Shown: positions 24,405 to 36,700, numbered from the stretch's first letter. The stretch is DNA of 64,000 nucleotides from Tetrastigma voinierianum (GCA_016808115.1 JAEQBH010002182.1:124001-188000); one strand, 5' to 3'. Program-made: numbers and translations. The notes: a model not told the origin generated them from the sequence alone.

Positions 24405-25936
24405 TAAATTATGAAACACGGCATATCGACAGCGTGATATAAGCTCTGAAGGTTTGGCGACGGTGTGTCGATCGTGCTTCCAGATGAATTAAGTCGATAA
24501 AAAGAAAGGGTGGGAGAAGAAAAAGAAGGAGTTAACGGTTTGAGAGTTGCGTATCTTTGTCGGCGGGGAGTATTTTGTTTATCTTGAATTTTTTCATGAT
24601 TATAGGAAGATCAAATACCGTAATTTTGGTGATAATATCTCTTTTCGGCTTTTCGGATTAATTATCGCACATTAGGTTTATGTTTTTAAGAACACATGAG
24701 ATTTGGATCTTGAGATTTGTGGATAAATATCGTATCGTAATTCCCTCGATATATTTATCGTAACAAACTTATATGAGGTGGGATGGCCCGGGTTAGGAGG
24801 ACTCGAGATCCCAGCGGTTTAGGGTTATCGTGCGGATAGTTCGCGTAAGCTTTAATATGATGGCGAAGATCTTGGGCCGGCTTCATGAGGAAGGCTAAAG
24901 CGTTGGGCCTTGAGGCTGACTGGGAGAGCCTATCGAGGAAGTGGGCTTTCTACATCGTCAGGGACAATGGGCTCCTTTCCTTTATCGTGAGCAGTCGAGT
25001 GCCTTGCTTGACCACTGTCTTGCACGTCTCTTTCACCAAGATCGCACATTTTCTCTACGTGGGCCCTTAAACGATCGTTTTCATGCTGCAGATGTTCAGC
25101 GCGATCTTGCAATTCCCTCATTTACCTTGTTTGCTCCTCCGCATTTGCTACCGGCGTGTCTTAAAAGCCAATGAAGAAATTGATGCCGGGCGATTAGATC
25201 CTTTGGGTTCTTTGGTCTATTCTATTTGTGTTAGGTGACAAATGTGGAAAGGGGAACCGTCGGAGCTATTGGAGGCGACGGGCTACTAGATAGTCGTTGG
25301 AGCTAAACTCTTGCAAGTCGTCGATGAGACTTTTTAGTCGATTCTCACAGATGGCGCCAATTGTCGATTCTGAATCGTCGACTCAGGCATCGATAACATG
25401 ATATAAACCCTACAAAAGGGTCAGGCGACGGTGTAACAAGCCTCTGGATGTTAAATGAGTAAAGGGTGGAGAAGAGAAAAAAAAGAGTTAGCACAGTTGG
25501 AATTGTATACCTTTCTCTCATGGGAAGTCTTTTTGTTTTATATTCAAATTTCTCCTTGAATATAAGAAAGATAATCTTGTGATTTTGTTAATAAGATCTC
25601 TCTTTCCTTATCAAGAACTAATCTTCCTTATTAAGGATTTTTGTTTTTGAGGTGTATGAGATTTGGATACTAGGAGATCTGTGGATAAGTATCCTGCTTG
25701 GCGTAATTAGCAACCTGTTCATCCCATAACAAACCTGTATGATGTAGGATGGTCGGCCAAGAGGGGACTCGAGAGATCTATCTGAGTTTAGGGTTTAATT
25801 GTCTAGTTAGTTCCCACATGGCTTTAATATGGTAGGTCGTCTTGGGTCGCTTCAAGAGGTTGGCCAAGCATTGGGCCCGAACGAGCGCTGGGCCTATCGA
25901 ATAGTAGGTCTAGGCCAAAAGGCCACGATACTCATA
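24405..25936 (-). mobile_element. Internally deleted gypsy element: LTR - PBS - gag start - LTR
   Basis: Two copies of one LTR (about 24405-24950 and 25360-25936) flank only about 400 bp of internal sequence. Next to the right-hand LTR is TGGCGCCA at 25352-25359, a gypsy primer binding site followed on the minus strand by TCTGTGAGAATCG. The interior codes on the minus strand (25121-24930) for a coiled-coil gag start with QDRAEHLQHENDRLRAH and KGKEPIVPDDV. These are the first residues of a gypsy gag family also seen next to the LTR at 43.4 kb. The rest of gag and all of pol are absent. The arrangement is that of a non-autonomous or deletion derivative oriented on the minus strand. The left LTR is the more diverged. 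Confidence 0.7.
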
Positions 25937-26384
25937 ATAAAAATATATCAAGATTTCCAAACCTATGTCCTTGTCAAAACATAAAGAATGACTATAGAGT
26001 TATTTTGGAAAACTATTTTTCAAAATTATTTTGAAAAACAATTATCCAACACACCCTGATATTTTAAAAAGTATAAATACATTAAATTAAAACAAAATTA
26101 AAAATAAGACTAAATAAGAGTGCCACCTAACCTAAACCACTTGAAAGTGAAACCAAACCACATGGTTCCAACCTGATTTGCAACATTCGTATGGTATGGT
26201 ATGGCTGCATCATTTCCAAATTTGAAATTTTCATCTCAAATTAAGATGGTGACGAATCGAGAAACCAAATCCCAAATCCCAAATCACAAATTCATCATCC
26301 CATGATTTAATTTGTTTAATGAAAGCTTAGGATGATCTTTTCCTAATGTTTATGGAATTGAGTTGTGTTGTTATATGGATGGGT

Positions 26385-26938
26385 TTAACGCCGGGGCATT
26401 AGCGAGCGATATAAACACCAAAAGGGTTAAACCAGTGTGTGCCCGACCGTATCTCCGATGATTAAGTTAGCAAAAGGATGAAGAAGGGGAAGGAGGAAGT
26501 TTGCGCAATTAAAATTTGCATACACCTCTCTAAATAGAAGTCACCTCTTTATACCAAATTTCTCATGGTTATAGGAAAGATAATCTCGTGATTTTAATGA
26601 TAAAATCTCTCTTTCCTTATCAAAGACTAATTCTCCCTTATTAAGGATTCATGTTTTTAAGACGTATGAGATTTGGATATTGGGAGATCTGTAGATAAAT
26701 ATCTTGTGCTTAATTTCTTTTTTAATATATTTATCCATAACAAACTTTCATATGCGGTAGGATGGCGGGTGGGGACTGGGATCTGAGACAGGGCTTGGAC
26801 CTATCGTGCAGTTAGTTCCGCATAGTTTTTAATAAAGTAAGCCGTCTTGGCGCTTCGCAATCCTGAATGGCCAGCGCTTGGCGCGGGCGTTGGGCTTATT
26901 GAGTTATGGGACTAGGCCTAAAGGCCATAGAACTCACA
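26385..26938 (-). repeat. Third copy of the same gypsy LTR (about 554 bp)
   Basis: It shares with the LTRs at 25.4 and 43.4 kb the ordered words 'gatgaagaaggggaaggagg', 'gcatacctctct', 'tcatggttataggaaagata', 'gattttaatgataaaatctc', 'ttattaaggattcatgttttt' and 'gtatgagatttggatattgg'. It ends at 'ggccatagaactcaca'. It is closer to the 43.4-kb copy than to the other two, so it may be the 3' LTR of the large minus-strand gypsy whose 5' LTR is there. Otherwise it is a solo LTR. Confidence 0.7.
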
Positions 26939-28029
26939 ATGCCCCTTTTTTTTTTCGATTGGAAGATTATGCCCTTCTAGTCGGGGAAAAATACCGTGTT
27001 TCAAGACCCTAAGATGGGGAATTAGAGATTACTAATGCCCATATGTTCTAATGCGTCTATGGCGCGTGACGTTCCAATGATGCAAATTAAATAGCGTTTG
27101 AAGTTCCACATATATATAGAGTGAATCTGCAGAATCTATAGAGTTTCAATGGATTCCTCTTCTGTTACACAAAGCTTCTTTCCCCTATTGTAATTTCTTC
27201 CTTCACCCGTGTCTATAGTCCGGCGAAGGTGGAGAAGTTATGGAGGGAGGCTTTTAGAAGCCTCTATAGTTGTTTGTTGCCTATGGATATTGTGTGTTTG
27301 AATATGACATCTATGTGGAACTACCAGATGTCCTCGATAGGAAGCCTAATTATGCCAATGCCCTTCTTTCAAAGTTCGTTGCTATGGCTTGCATAGACAG
27401 ACCAAAGGTCCTGGATGGGAAGCCTGGTTATGCTAATGCCCCTCTTCCAAAGTTCTTTGCTATGGGATAGGTGCCCCCTTGTCCTAGGGCCCTTTGGAGT
27501 CGCAATTGTCAAGGTGTATGGCTGAGAGAAAGGGAGTCTTCAAACAAAAATATTTCAGACTCTTCTTTTTCTTCCACTTTTTTTTTTTTGTAATCAATCT
27601 GGTATGGTTGCTTGGACGTATTTGTAATCGATCTATCATGGCTGCTTGGACGTTTTTTTTTTTGCAACCATTGATGCCTATTGGTGCATTTTAATGAGAT
27701 TTGGTTTTTGGCATACTTGTGCACCAAACTTTCTATCTTTCACTCTTTATGTGTATGCCGGCTAAGGGAGTAGTTGACCTGAAATTGGCTTCTGAGAAGC
27801 CTCTATTAGTTTGTAAGATTGAGTTTGGTTCAATTTGGGATTGCTCTCTAGGTTAACACATTTCGCAATGGGCCAGGAGAGCCATTTAGAAAGGCAAAAT
27901 TCAGAGCTCAATGACTAAAGCGGACCTAGGCCCATAGAATTGTGGGCTCGTTGGTTGATAGATCCAAAGAGTTGGGTGATTCTGATATCAGTGATACGCG
28001 TGTTTCAGATTCCTGTAGATAAAATGTCT
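26939..28029. other. Transposon-derived interval with a diverged gag-tail duplication
   Basis: The plus strand at 27262-27467 encodes FVAYGYCVFEYDIYVELPDV followed by two similar units (VLDRKPNYANALLSKFVAM, VLDGKPGYANAPLPKFFAM). It looks like a diverged, internally duplicated version of the gag C-terminus at 30.07-30.2 kb. The rest of the interval has no recognisable gene. Confidence 0.45.
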
Positions 28030-30240
28030 TAGTGGGCCTAAGCGTGGGGAAGAGGAGCACATCTTTTGATACTGGGGCTGATCTGTCGACGCATTTAATG
28101 CGTTTGTCCGTGCCTTACCCTATATAGGGATAGGGGTCCAGATGTTAATTTCTTTATTGTTACTCAGAAACCTTTCGCTCGAAACTTCTTTGAGCATCTG
28201 CAACACCCCTGAAGATTTTGGCAAAGGAGCCGTTGAAGATTTCTAACCATTTTGATCTCTTGGTGGGTTTTTCCTTTGCTTCGCACGGTTTGCTGGTTAG
28301 GGAGTTTGTCTTGGTTAGGGGCCGTGGTGCAGGCCGCCCAGCTCTAGAACTTCCTTTTGATGTTTCGGTGGAGTCCTTGTGTTTCGGTTTGTCTTTAGTT
28401 TTAGTTGCAGCTGTATTGCGCTGGGTGGACCGTATCTTGAGCATACCTCCATTTTCCTGATGTTATCTAGGTAAGCGCAGGTGAGGCCGGTTAGTCAACT
28501 AGATTGAGAAGGCTAGCCTGGAGAACATTAGACAATTGTTAGAGATAATGGAGGCAAAGCGCAATCATGAGCTTTTGTTGACGGTGAAAAACTTGAGAGA
28601 GTTGGGCGCTAGCCCCTTTCCTAACATTATCCTCGTTGTTCCACAGTGTGCAGAAAGCTTATTAAGGGAAACGCCGTTCTTGCCGACCTTTAAGTTGAAC
28701 TCGGGTAAGCTCTTCTAAGTGGTTTCTCAAGAGAATCAAAGTAGAGGCCGTAAGGGACTTCAGTGGGGTGTGAGACCACCTAGCAGCAGCAAAGTCCACC
28801 ACCTTGGGTTAGCAAACAAAGGCAATGGGGCTGGGTTGGAAGACTTTATGGACTGGATGGCTGTTACTGATGACCTCTGCGAGGAAATGTCTAGCCTTAT
28901 TCTTTGGTTGCGGAAATGCGAATCGTAAGCGGGCCAGCCAGGTTAGGAGGGTGAGACCACCCCAGGATCGGTGGGAAATGATCGGGCGGTCTTCTCGGTG
29001 ATGAAGAGGCTCGAGAAGGGCCAGGCGATGTTCAGTGGTTTCCACGATCGTGCCCTCGTGATCGGCTAGCCTTGGAAGATTATTACAGTGTCGGTAGATC
29101 ATCCTTTGAGAGGGATCCTAGTTGGGGGCCTCGAATGTTGATGAAATTGGGAGGAAAAGGCCCATTAAGGGAGTAACCGGCCTCGATGCTCTCACGAGGC
29201 TTGTAGATCTGGGCTAGCACGAAAGGATGCTAAACAGCTCTTTGTTGAGCATGTATGTTGCAGTAGGAGGGGTCCATCCCCCCAGATGGGCATGGTGGCT
29301 GATCTAAAGGTGCTTTGGAAATCATCCACTTATTTAGACCCCTTGACAATTTGAGTCTTCGGTTGCGCACATGCGTGACCTCTATCCTAATTATTTTAGA
29401 GTACCTATGGAGGCTTGCGCAGAGCAATATACCATCCTATTCCCCAGTCTACATGGATAAGGAGGCCTTTAAGTCGGTGGTCGAAGACGGATGCTCATCC
29501 TTAACCATGACTTTCACCGATCGACTAAGCTGTTATGTGTTGATTTTTAGTACTTGATTACTAGTTTTGCGTAGTAATTTTCTTCTAACTTCTCTTTTAC
29601 AGGTTGTGACAACCATCCGGAATATGGCTCGTCGACCTGAGGTTCAATCCGGTAGTATTGATGAGCTATGACTTCACGCCCGGTCCAGCATTTCCTAAGC
29701 ATCGGTCTTGAGAAACGATATTTAATTAAGTGAAATCTAGGTCTAAGCATTGGGAGGCGAAGAGGCCCAAAGCAGTCACGAAAAGGGTGACGAGGGAAAG
29801 AAAGAAAGGAGGCCAAGCAAGAGGCTAAGATGGCTCGTCTGGCGGTCACAACAGCAGGTGATGCCAAGGCAAGGGTAGAGGATGACCTGGCTAAGGTCCT
29901 AGATGCCTTAGCAGCTACGAAGGAAGACGGGCGCAGGTCAAAGGTTGAGATTGCCCGCTTGGCGGTTGAGCGAACGTTGCTTTTACTAAAGCTTGAGGCA
30001 TCCAAGATGGTGTGCTAATTCACTGGGTGGCGAGACGAGGAAGCGTAGAGGAAGGCTGCAGGAAGGTCCCCAGAGCTGATTTTGCTTATGGCTACGGATG
30101 TTGTGCATTGAGCACGATCTGCGGGGCATGACCCGGAGATTAGGATGGCATGCGACTCTTGACCCACTTCCTCGAGTTTTTCGCCACCCCAACGGAGTCA
30201 TCGAAATTAGATTGCCAATAGATCTGGCGACGTGAAAGGA
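28030..30240 (+). pseudogene. Gypsy-type gag-like remnant, plus strand
   Basis: The most readable part is 29830-30018, a helical, charged segment (AKARVEDDLAKVLDALAATK, then EIARLAVERTLLLLKLEASK). It is followed, one frame away, by FAYGYGCCALS/FKHDLRG-like residues at 30075-30130. This order, coiled coil then YGYGC box, is that of the gag-like proteins common in grapevine-type gypsy elements. Upstream ORFs (28218-28460, 28536-28718, 28719-28928) are plausible decayed parts of the same protein, but I cannot match their motifs. Frames change repeatedly, so no product is expected. Confidence 0.5.
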
Positions 30241-33187
30241 TCAGATATCATATCGGAGGAATAAAGTACGACTTCTTTTCCTATCGTAGTTTTGGTCATT
30301 TTGGGAGATTTTACTTGAGGCGCCATTTTACCGATTATATAACACCACCTCTCCGTCAGAGCCGATTGGCGGGTGAACCAAATCGGGATGTTCGATATGC
30401 GTGTTCGACAGCGATCGTCAAGTCGAATCTATCTGCATCGCGCAGCCTGGTATATTCATATAATGTAAATAAATAACGTATTATTGCAGTGATGGGTTGA
30501 ATATACAAACTGACGTGATGTTCATTGCTGTTTATTTTCTGCTCATCGTTGCGATTCCGATCGTGCGTGATGTAGCGTCGCGGTAAATGATTGTCACCAT
30601 CCTCGGCGTTCCTCTTACAATGCCCGCGGTTGACGCCGTCGATACTCGCCGAATCGATGTTCTGCTAAGCTACTTTGATAATATAATGCTATGGTCGATT
30701 CTGTCATTCTCGCATATCTTATCATAACGATTTCATTTTATATCATCTTCGGATACTTTCATGTAATCTTGTACTTTTACTTCTTGTTCTTGTAACGATG
30801 CCTATCATGCATAGCGGTCTTATGCTTCCCCTCATTCTCTTCATTTCCTTTGCATATGCACGTCATTTCTTTTTTTTTTTATGTGTTTCGTATGCGCAAA
30901 CCCAGGAGTGAATCTGAGGCCACTGCAATCCATAGGGACCCGAAAGGTGCTATATTCAGCGTATGAAGCATGGTGATCCATGAGAACGCCGCGTGGCGTA
31001 ATATATTATGCCCGAAGGTATCATCCTTGTCGACGGTGACCAGCCTATTCCATGAGGGCCGGAGGCGCTGTGGTGACCCTTCGGGGCCACGGTCAAACGG
31101 GATCTATGTCGCTATTGGGGTCAAGATTTACAGAATATAACTATTATCTTGAGACTTGTGCTTGCAATAGGCGTGCCCGTCTATCCTGCGGGTTACAGCG
31201 GGAGCCATCGATATGTATTTTATGTTCGATATATATCTCGTATTCAGAATAATTATTGTCATTCGGTAATCATATGAGATATATATACATCGATTATTCA
31301 TATCTTTACATTTTCATACTTCATTATATGCGTAAATAAACATGCTTCTTTGTATACTTATAGTTATGAATTCATAATAGGCGTTTATAATACAAATAAG
31401 CATAAGTTACACATGCGCCTACTGTTTTCCTTGTTTTCTGGAACTAATAGCAGGTTCCAATCTTATCCAAAACTATCTATTGATGAATTCTTGACTCAAT
31501 GGGCTTTCCGCAAGTCGAACACCCAATCGGAGTTAAGCGAAGGAGATATGACCTTCGAGAAGTTGGATTGGGTCGGTATGGTCGATCTTGACGAGGCGGC
31601 TGGTGGCAGGCTGCACTAGTGACGAGATAAAGTCTAACACCTCGGTCTGACATCTAACCTCAGAGCATATGGATGGATTCTTGACTCAATCATTTTTCGC
31701 AGTCCAGAACACCGCCTGTGGGACTAACGAGAAGATCTGGCGCGTATAGTTGGGATAATGCGATGGATCTGGCAGCTGAGCTGGATAGCGGAGCTGCGCG
31801 GGTGGTAAACTCGTTTTGAAACGCGCGGATGAGCGAAGGCGGCGTGTTTAACTCGAACATGGATGGATTAACCCGGCTCGATAGAGCTTTCGCGAAGTGA
31901 AACGCTAATCGGAGTTCCAAAGCGAAGGAGATATGACCGAAGTTGGAGGTCTTGCGAAGCGGGTGCCCGGCGAGTAGCGCTGTTGGGCGTCGGCGTTGGC
32001 AGCGACCTTGTTTGTGACCCCGTTGAAGCGTACTTGTTGGGCTGACGGCTGTTGATTGGTGCCCTTGTTTGGCGACCTGTTGGGCGACCCGCTTTGTTCA
32101 GCGGCCTGTTTGGCGACCCTGATGGACTACCGCACATTCCGCGGCGGGACCGCATTTGGCAGCCTGACAGGCGACCAGCCCATTCCGCGGCATTTGTTGG
32201 GCGACCGCGTTGGGCGACCACGCGTTCAGCGACCCACGTTTGGGCTGACCCGCATTCAGCGACCTTGTTTGGCGGCTACTGGTGGGCGTACTTGTTCAGC
32301 GGCGACCCTTGTTTGTGACCCCTGTTGGGCGACCCTTTGTTGGGCGACCTTTGTTCTTGGCGACCCCTTGGTACGACTTTCCCCATGGGTTGGCGGCCTG
32401 CGGAACGGCTTTCTACGGGTACGATGCTGATTCTTGTTCAGAGTAAAAAGACCATAACGGTCTGAAATTCGGGTGAGAAATTAAAGCTGCTGCTCAAAGT
32501 TCGTTGATGTATTTCTGATTATCGAGAAGGACTTACTTCAATATTCCCTTATTTCTGACCCTAAAAACTCATTCTATCAAGGCTACTGCATATCTGATCA
32601 AGCGTAAGGAATTTTAAGTTTCAACTTACAACTAGACCGCTTCTCAAAATACGTATCTAGGAGCCTTAAAGCTCTCCTCAACTCAACCACGAAATGAGTT
32701 TGGGAGTTTCCAAACAATGCGTAAGATGAGAGTTACAAACATATATCCTTACTCAAATTCCATATACCATGAACCATCTGACCCAAGGGCCTTATATCAG
32801 TACACTTTGGATTTATACATATTCATGGTTTCCATATTTTTTTCTATACAAATCATAGTTAAATACCTGTAATCTTAGCCTCCTTGCTTCTTTTCTTCGT
32901 ATTTGCTCTCCTTTTCTCCAAGACCAAAATAAGATATTTCTTTTGATCTTGCTCCTTCATGATCTTATCCTTTTGTACTGCTTTGGGTATCTGACCGCTT
33001 CCTAATATTTACAAATCAATGACATAATATTTTCTGATAATATAAATCTTCTTTATTATTTTGTAATTTAACATGCATATTCCCTACTTTTGTTTTTATC
33101 TTTATTTTATTCCGAATAATATACTTTTACGTTTATTATACCCAAAACATGTTATAAAACTGTTAGGGTATAATTTGGGGTGTTACA
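30241..33187 (+). repeat. Gypsy LTR/leader sequence with repeats, ending in GGTGTTACA
   Basis: No host gene is present. The right end (33160-33187) reads TTAGGGTATAATTTGGGGTGTTACA, the usual 3' terminus of plant chromovirus-like LTRs. Inside is a duplicated segment built on 'tcttgactcaatgggctttccgca ... caatcggagtt..aagcgaaggagatatgacc' (31488-31555, and again about 31676-31940), followed by a GC-rich array listed separately. The left boundary is unclear. Confidence 0.45.
31965..32420 (+). repeat. GC-rich degenerate array of a (T)TGGGCGACC-type unit
   Basis: Words such as 'ttgggcgacc', 'tttggcgacc' and 'ttcagcgacc' recur more than 15 times at irregular 15-30 bp spacing, in sharp compositional contrast to the surrounding AT-rich DNA. 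Long open frames on both strands here follow from the composition, not from genes. Confidence 0.75.
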
Positions 33188-33285
33188 GTATACGTATCAT
33201 TTTGTGTAATCCTTGGCGATTTTTAGCGTATTTTAATGAAATATGAAGATGCCAACATGACATGAGTCATGGTTTGATAAAAATT

Positions 33286-33568
33286 CTAGCAGGGCAACAA
33301 CCATGTCTAGATTTTTTATTTTAAAAGTGTCAGCAGGACAACAACCATATCTGAGATTTTAAAAATGCCAGCAAGACAACAACCATATCTGGGCTTTTGA
33401 AAATGCTAACAAAACAACAATCATATTTGGGTTTTTCTTTTTAAAAATGTCAGCGAGACAACAACCATATTTGAGTTTTTCTTTCAAAAATACCTGTAGA
33501 ACAACAACCATGTTTGGACTTTTAAGAATGCCAATAGGATAAAAACCATGTTTGGGCTTTTGAAAATA
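33286..33568 (+). repeat. Minisatellite, seven units of 37-45 bp
   Basis: 'acaacaaccatatctgggcttttgaaaatgccagcaag' and its variants repeat at about 33289, 33333, 33371, 33409, 33453, 33497 and 33534. Unit length changes mainly through T-run differences. There are no spacer-like unique segments, so it is not a CRISPR-like array. Confidence 0.85.
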
Positions 33569-34489
33569 AGCAATTATAGGCTTTTAGAGGAAATGTCTAA
33601 AAGATAATATTTATTGATGATAGTATTTTCAAAGGAAACACTACTGATAATACTTCTTAAGGTGCATGGTGTTCCACATCTTGGGCACAGTCCCGTCTTG
33701 TAACACACCAAAAATACTCTAGAATTTTTATAATAAAATTTATTATATGACCTTAATTTATAATTCCATTGTGAATTTAAGGAATTGTTAGGTGAATATT
33801 GATTAAATGATTATTGAATCCAGAAATAAACCCAAATGAAAAAGAGAAAATATGGAAATTGTAAAATGGGGACCTAAGGGTCAATTGTAAGTAAGTTTAT
33901 ATGTCTAAGTGAAATTAGGAGAAATAAATAGGTAAGGGAAAATAATGGAGCTTCAATGAAAAGTAATAGAGAAATGGAGGAATCACAAATATAAAAGAAA
34001 ATAAAGAAAAGAAGAAAAAATCGAGAGTGACATGTGGCATGTAGGAAGAGGAGGAAGTTTATAAAAACTTTAAGAAAGTATGATTAAGGGTGGTCATAAA
34101 GAATATTTTAAGTGAGGAAGCTCACCAAAACTACCATACAATTCTGCAGTCGAGACCATAGGTCTCGGCGAAGCAAGAGGAAGGAGTCTCTTCCTGCGTG
34201 TAAGGCTACAGTAGAGGCAGAATAGGGAGTTCGATGGCCTCGAGGTAGGTCTTCCTCTACTTTGGTTATTTTACCACAGGGTTGTGGTGGTTATCTTGCC
34301 TTAGGGGAATGTTTGGTTGTATTTTAAATATGGGAGCTTCTACATTTGCATTGTGCGTGGCCCAGGACCTTAGGCGATTTTGGGTAATAAATAAAGGAAT
34401 TTTGGAAGTGAGTCCTTCTAGTAAATTGTAGCATCATCAATGAAACGTGATGTTAGAACTTGTGATTTCCAATTCGGACCGCCCATGGT

Positions 34490-34705
34490 CCTTTGCGGAG
34501 TCATCTGTGGAGGTCGACGGACCTCATCTGCCGGCCCGGTCGGCGGGATTTCGCCAGTGAGTCGGCGGAGACCTCATCTTGTGGAGATCAGCGGACCTCA
34601 TGCGGCCGGAAGGTCAGTGATTGCCTCTTGCAGCGGTAAAGCAGACCCTCATGCGGCGAAGGTCGACGCCTCTGTCGGCGAGTCGGCGGACCTCATCCTT
34701 GGCCG
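34490..34705 (+). repeat. Short-period GC-rich repeat (gtcggcggacctcat type)
   Basis: 'gtcgacggacctcat', 'gtcggcggagacctcat', 'atcagcggacctcat' and 'gtcggcggacctcat' recur about every 30-60 bp. The open frame 34440-34736 is a product of this composition. Confidence 0.65.
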
Positions 34706-34763
34706 ATCGATTCGAATTAGAACAAATGCAGGTTAGCTACGATATGGCGCTCCCGGCTGCTGG

Positions 34764-35440
34764 AAGGTCGTAAGCTTCAACCGTCGAACTCCGTTTCGGG
34801 TGTTCTTAAAAAACTCTATGGAAAGCCCACATTGAGTCAAAGAATACGTTCATATGCCTGAGGAGGATAGAATATGTCAGACCGAAGGTTGTCAAACCAA
34901 ATTCATAGAAGTCAAGTCGTTCAGTGTCTGACTTGGCTGGGTGTATTTACGTATGGCCCCGCCGACCCGGAAGGTCGTAACTAACCGTCCGGCTTCCGTT
35001 CGGGTGTTCTTAAACTCTATGGAAAGCCCATTGAGTCAAGAATTCATTCATATTCCTGAGGAGGATAGAATATGTCAGAATGAGGTGTCAGACCGAGTTT
35101 ACTGAGGTCAGGTCAGCTCAGTCAGTTAGCTCGGCTGGGTGTGACTACGTATGACCTCCAACTTTGGAAAGTCATAACACCTTAGTCGAACTCAGTTTGG
35201 TGTTCTTGAATCTGTGGAAAGCCATTGAATTAAATAATTCATTCATATTCCTGAGGAGGATAGAATATGTCGAGCCAGGGTGTCAAACCAAGTTTGCGGT
35301 CGTGTCAGCTCGATCGATCAGCTCATTTGGGTGTATTCGTGCTGACCTCGACTTTGGAAGGTCATAACTCATACGTCTGAACTCCGTTTGGGTGTTCTTT
35401 GGACTCTATCGGCCCATTGAGTCGGAAAATCCATCCTCCT
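34764..35440 (+). repeat. Tandem repeat, three and a half units of about 190-205 bp
   Basis: Each unit runs 'ggaaggtcgtaa ... actccgttt.gggtgttctt ... ctatggaaagccca.ttgagtcaa ... cctgaggaggatagaatatg ... tcggctgggtgt'. Units start near 34764, 34969 and 35166, with a partial unit at 35356. Between-unit identity looks moderate with many one-base indels. Confidence 0.8.
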
Positions 35441-36700
35441 ATAACTTATTTTGAAATTGAACTCATATTAAACTCCGAAAATCAATCTAACCAAAACTAC
35501 TAGTACACCGCGAATATCTTGTTCTTTAATGGTTTTGGAATAGGGGGCTGACGGAGGAAAAATAGCCCGAGATTAGATTCGAGGATTGGAATCAAAGTCA
35601 CCGAGATTTTTTGGGTTTGTTCACGGCCTCCTAGCTATAGTTTCAAGTTTTTTGCATGTTTGTTTTAAAAGCATATTGGTCGATTTAATTGATTTAAGAA
35701 AAGTGATTGTGAAATGTTTACATATAAAATTGCATGATTATTGAAAATAAACTGTTTATACAAGCGTACATATTGTACTTATATTTTATTTATAAAGGAT
35801 TGAGCAACTTTTAATAGAATGTTAACCGTTTAGTTCGTATTGGAATCATATTAGGTATACCCAGTAGGGTCAAAATGTATCTGCAGACATGTATCGATGT
35901 GTCCTCAGATCAACGACCAGTAAGGACAAATCTTGTGTTATAAAACCATTTGATACCCGACTTGCAGCCAGCGGAACGATCTTGTGTTATAAAACCAAAT
36001 TTAAATCTTAGGTCTCTGACCCTAAGCGGGACCGTCTTGGTAACTCGTTATCTATGTCGAAGAGCCTTAAGTTAAATTAGTTAGCGGCATAAGCGAGATT
36101 GATGGAACTGCGAATTGATTGGCATAAGCGAGTGATTTTGGTGGTGAATTGACCCGAGGCGAATTTGTGACACCATTGAATTGATTTGGCAGATTGCAAA
36201 ATATTGAATATGAAGTGTATTTTAGGATGATCAATGATCCATAATTGTATATAAAACAAGTATATATGTATATTTACTATTGATCATCCATAATGGTTTG
36301 AGTTTTGAGTTAAATTGCATAATTTAAGCGGCGAGAGAATGGTTTGTATAGAACCACTAAGCATGAAAATGCTTGGCGTCGTGTTTACCAATCTTGCAGT
36401 CAGAAGTGATAGATAGTGATCGGCCGGATACGAATCGAGGAGCGTGGTCGTAAAGAAGGAAATTTGGGTATGCTCAGGCATATTGCATTCATTCCATGTA
36501 TTTTCTTTTGGATATTAATATTTTGTAAAACAGTTGAACTCACGAACATTAATTTTGTAAATGATTTTGAAAAGCTTGGATACCTTCATTGTAAATGTAT
36601 TTTGTTAAATGTAAATGTTTATGGAGAAGCACTTGATTTGAAATCACTTATGACGATATGATTTTGAGTGATTGAGTGATTTTAGTGGAATCCCGGACTC

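Larger units (their letters stand above)
33699..36700 (+). repeat. Gypsy/chromovirus LTR-type sequence beginning TGTAACACACC
   Basis: The sequence begins TGTAACACACCAAAAATAC at 33699, a typical chromovirus LTR start. It contains a 'gtcggcggacctcat' repeat strip (34490-34705) and a 190-bp tandem repeat (34764-35440), both listed separately. Stretches such as 'atcttgtgttataaaacca' (35927 and 35971) are duplicated. The part around 34405-34465 matches 2530-2575. No coding domain is visible and the right boundary is approximate. Confidence 0.45.

Noticed and set aside
32052..32430. Two overlapping ORFs of 88-124 codons
   Set aside because: They lie entirely within the GC-rich tandem array and are open in several frames on both strands because of composition.
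33286..33568. CRISPR-like array
   Set aside because: Units are contiguous and vary along their length; there are no unique spacers of constant size, and the context is plant retroelement DNA.
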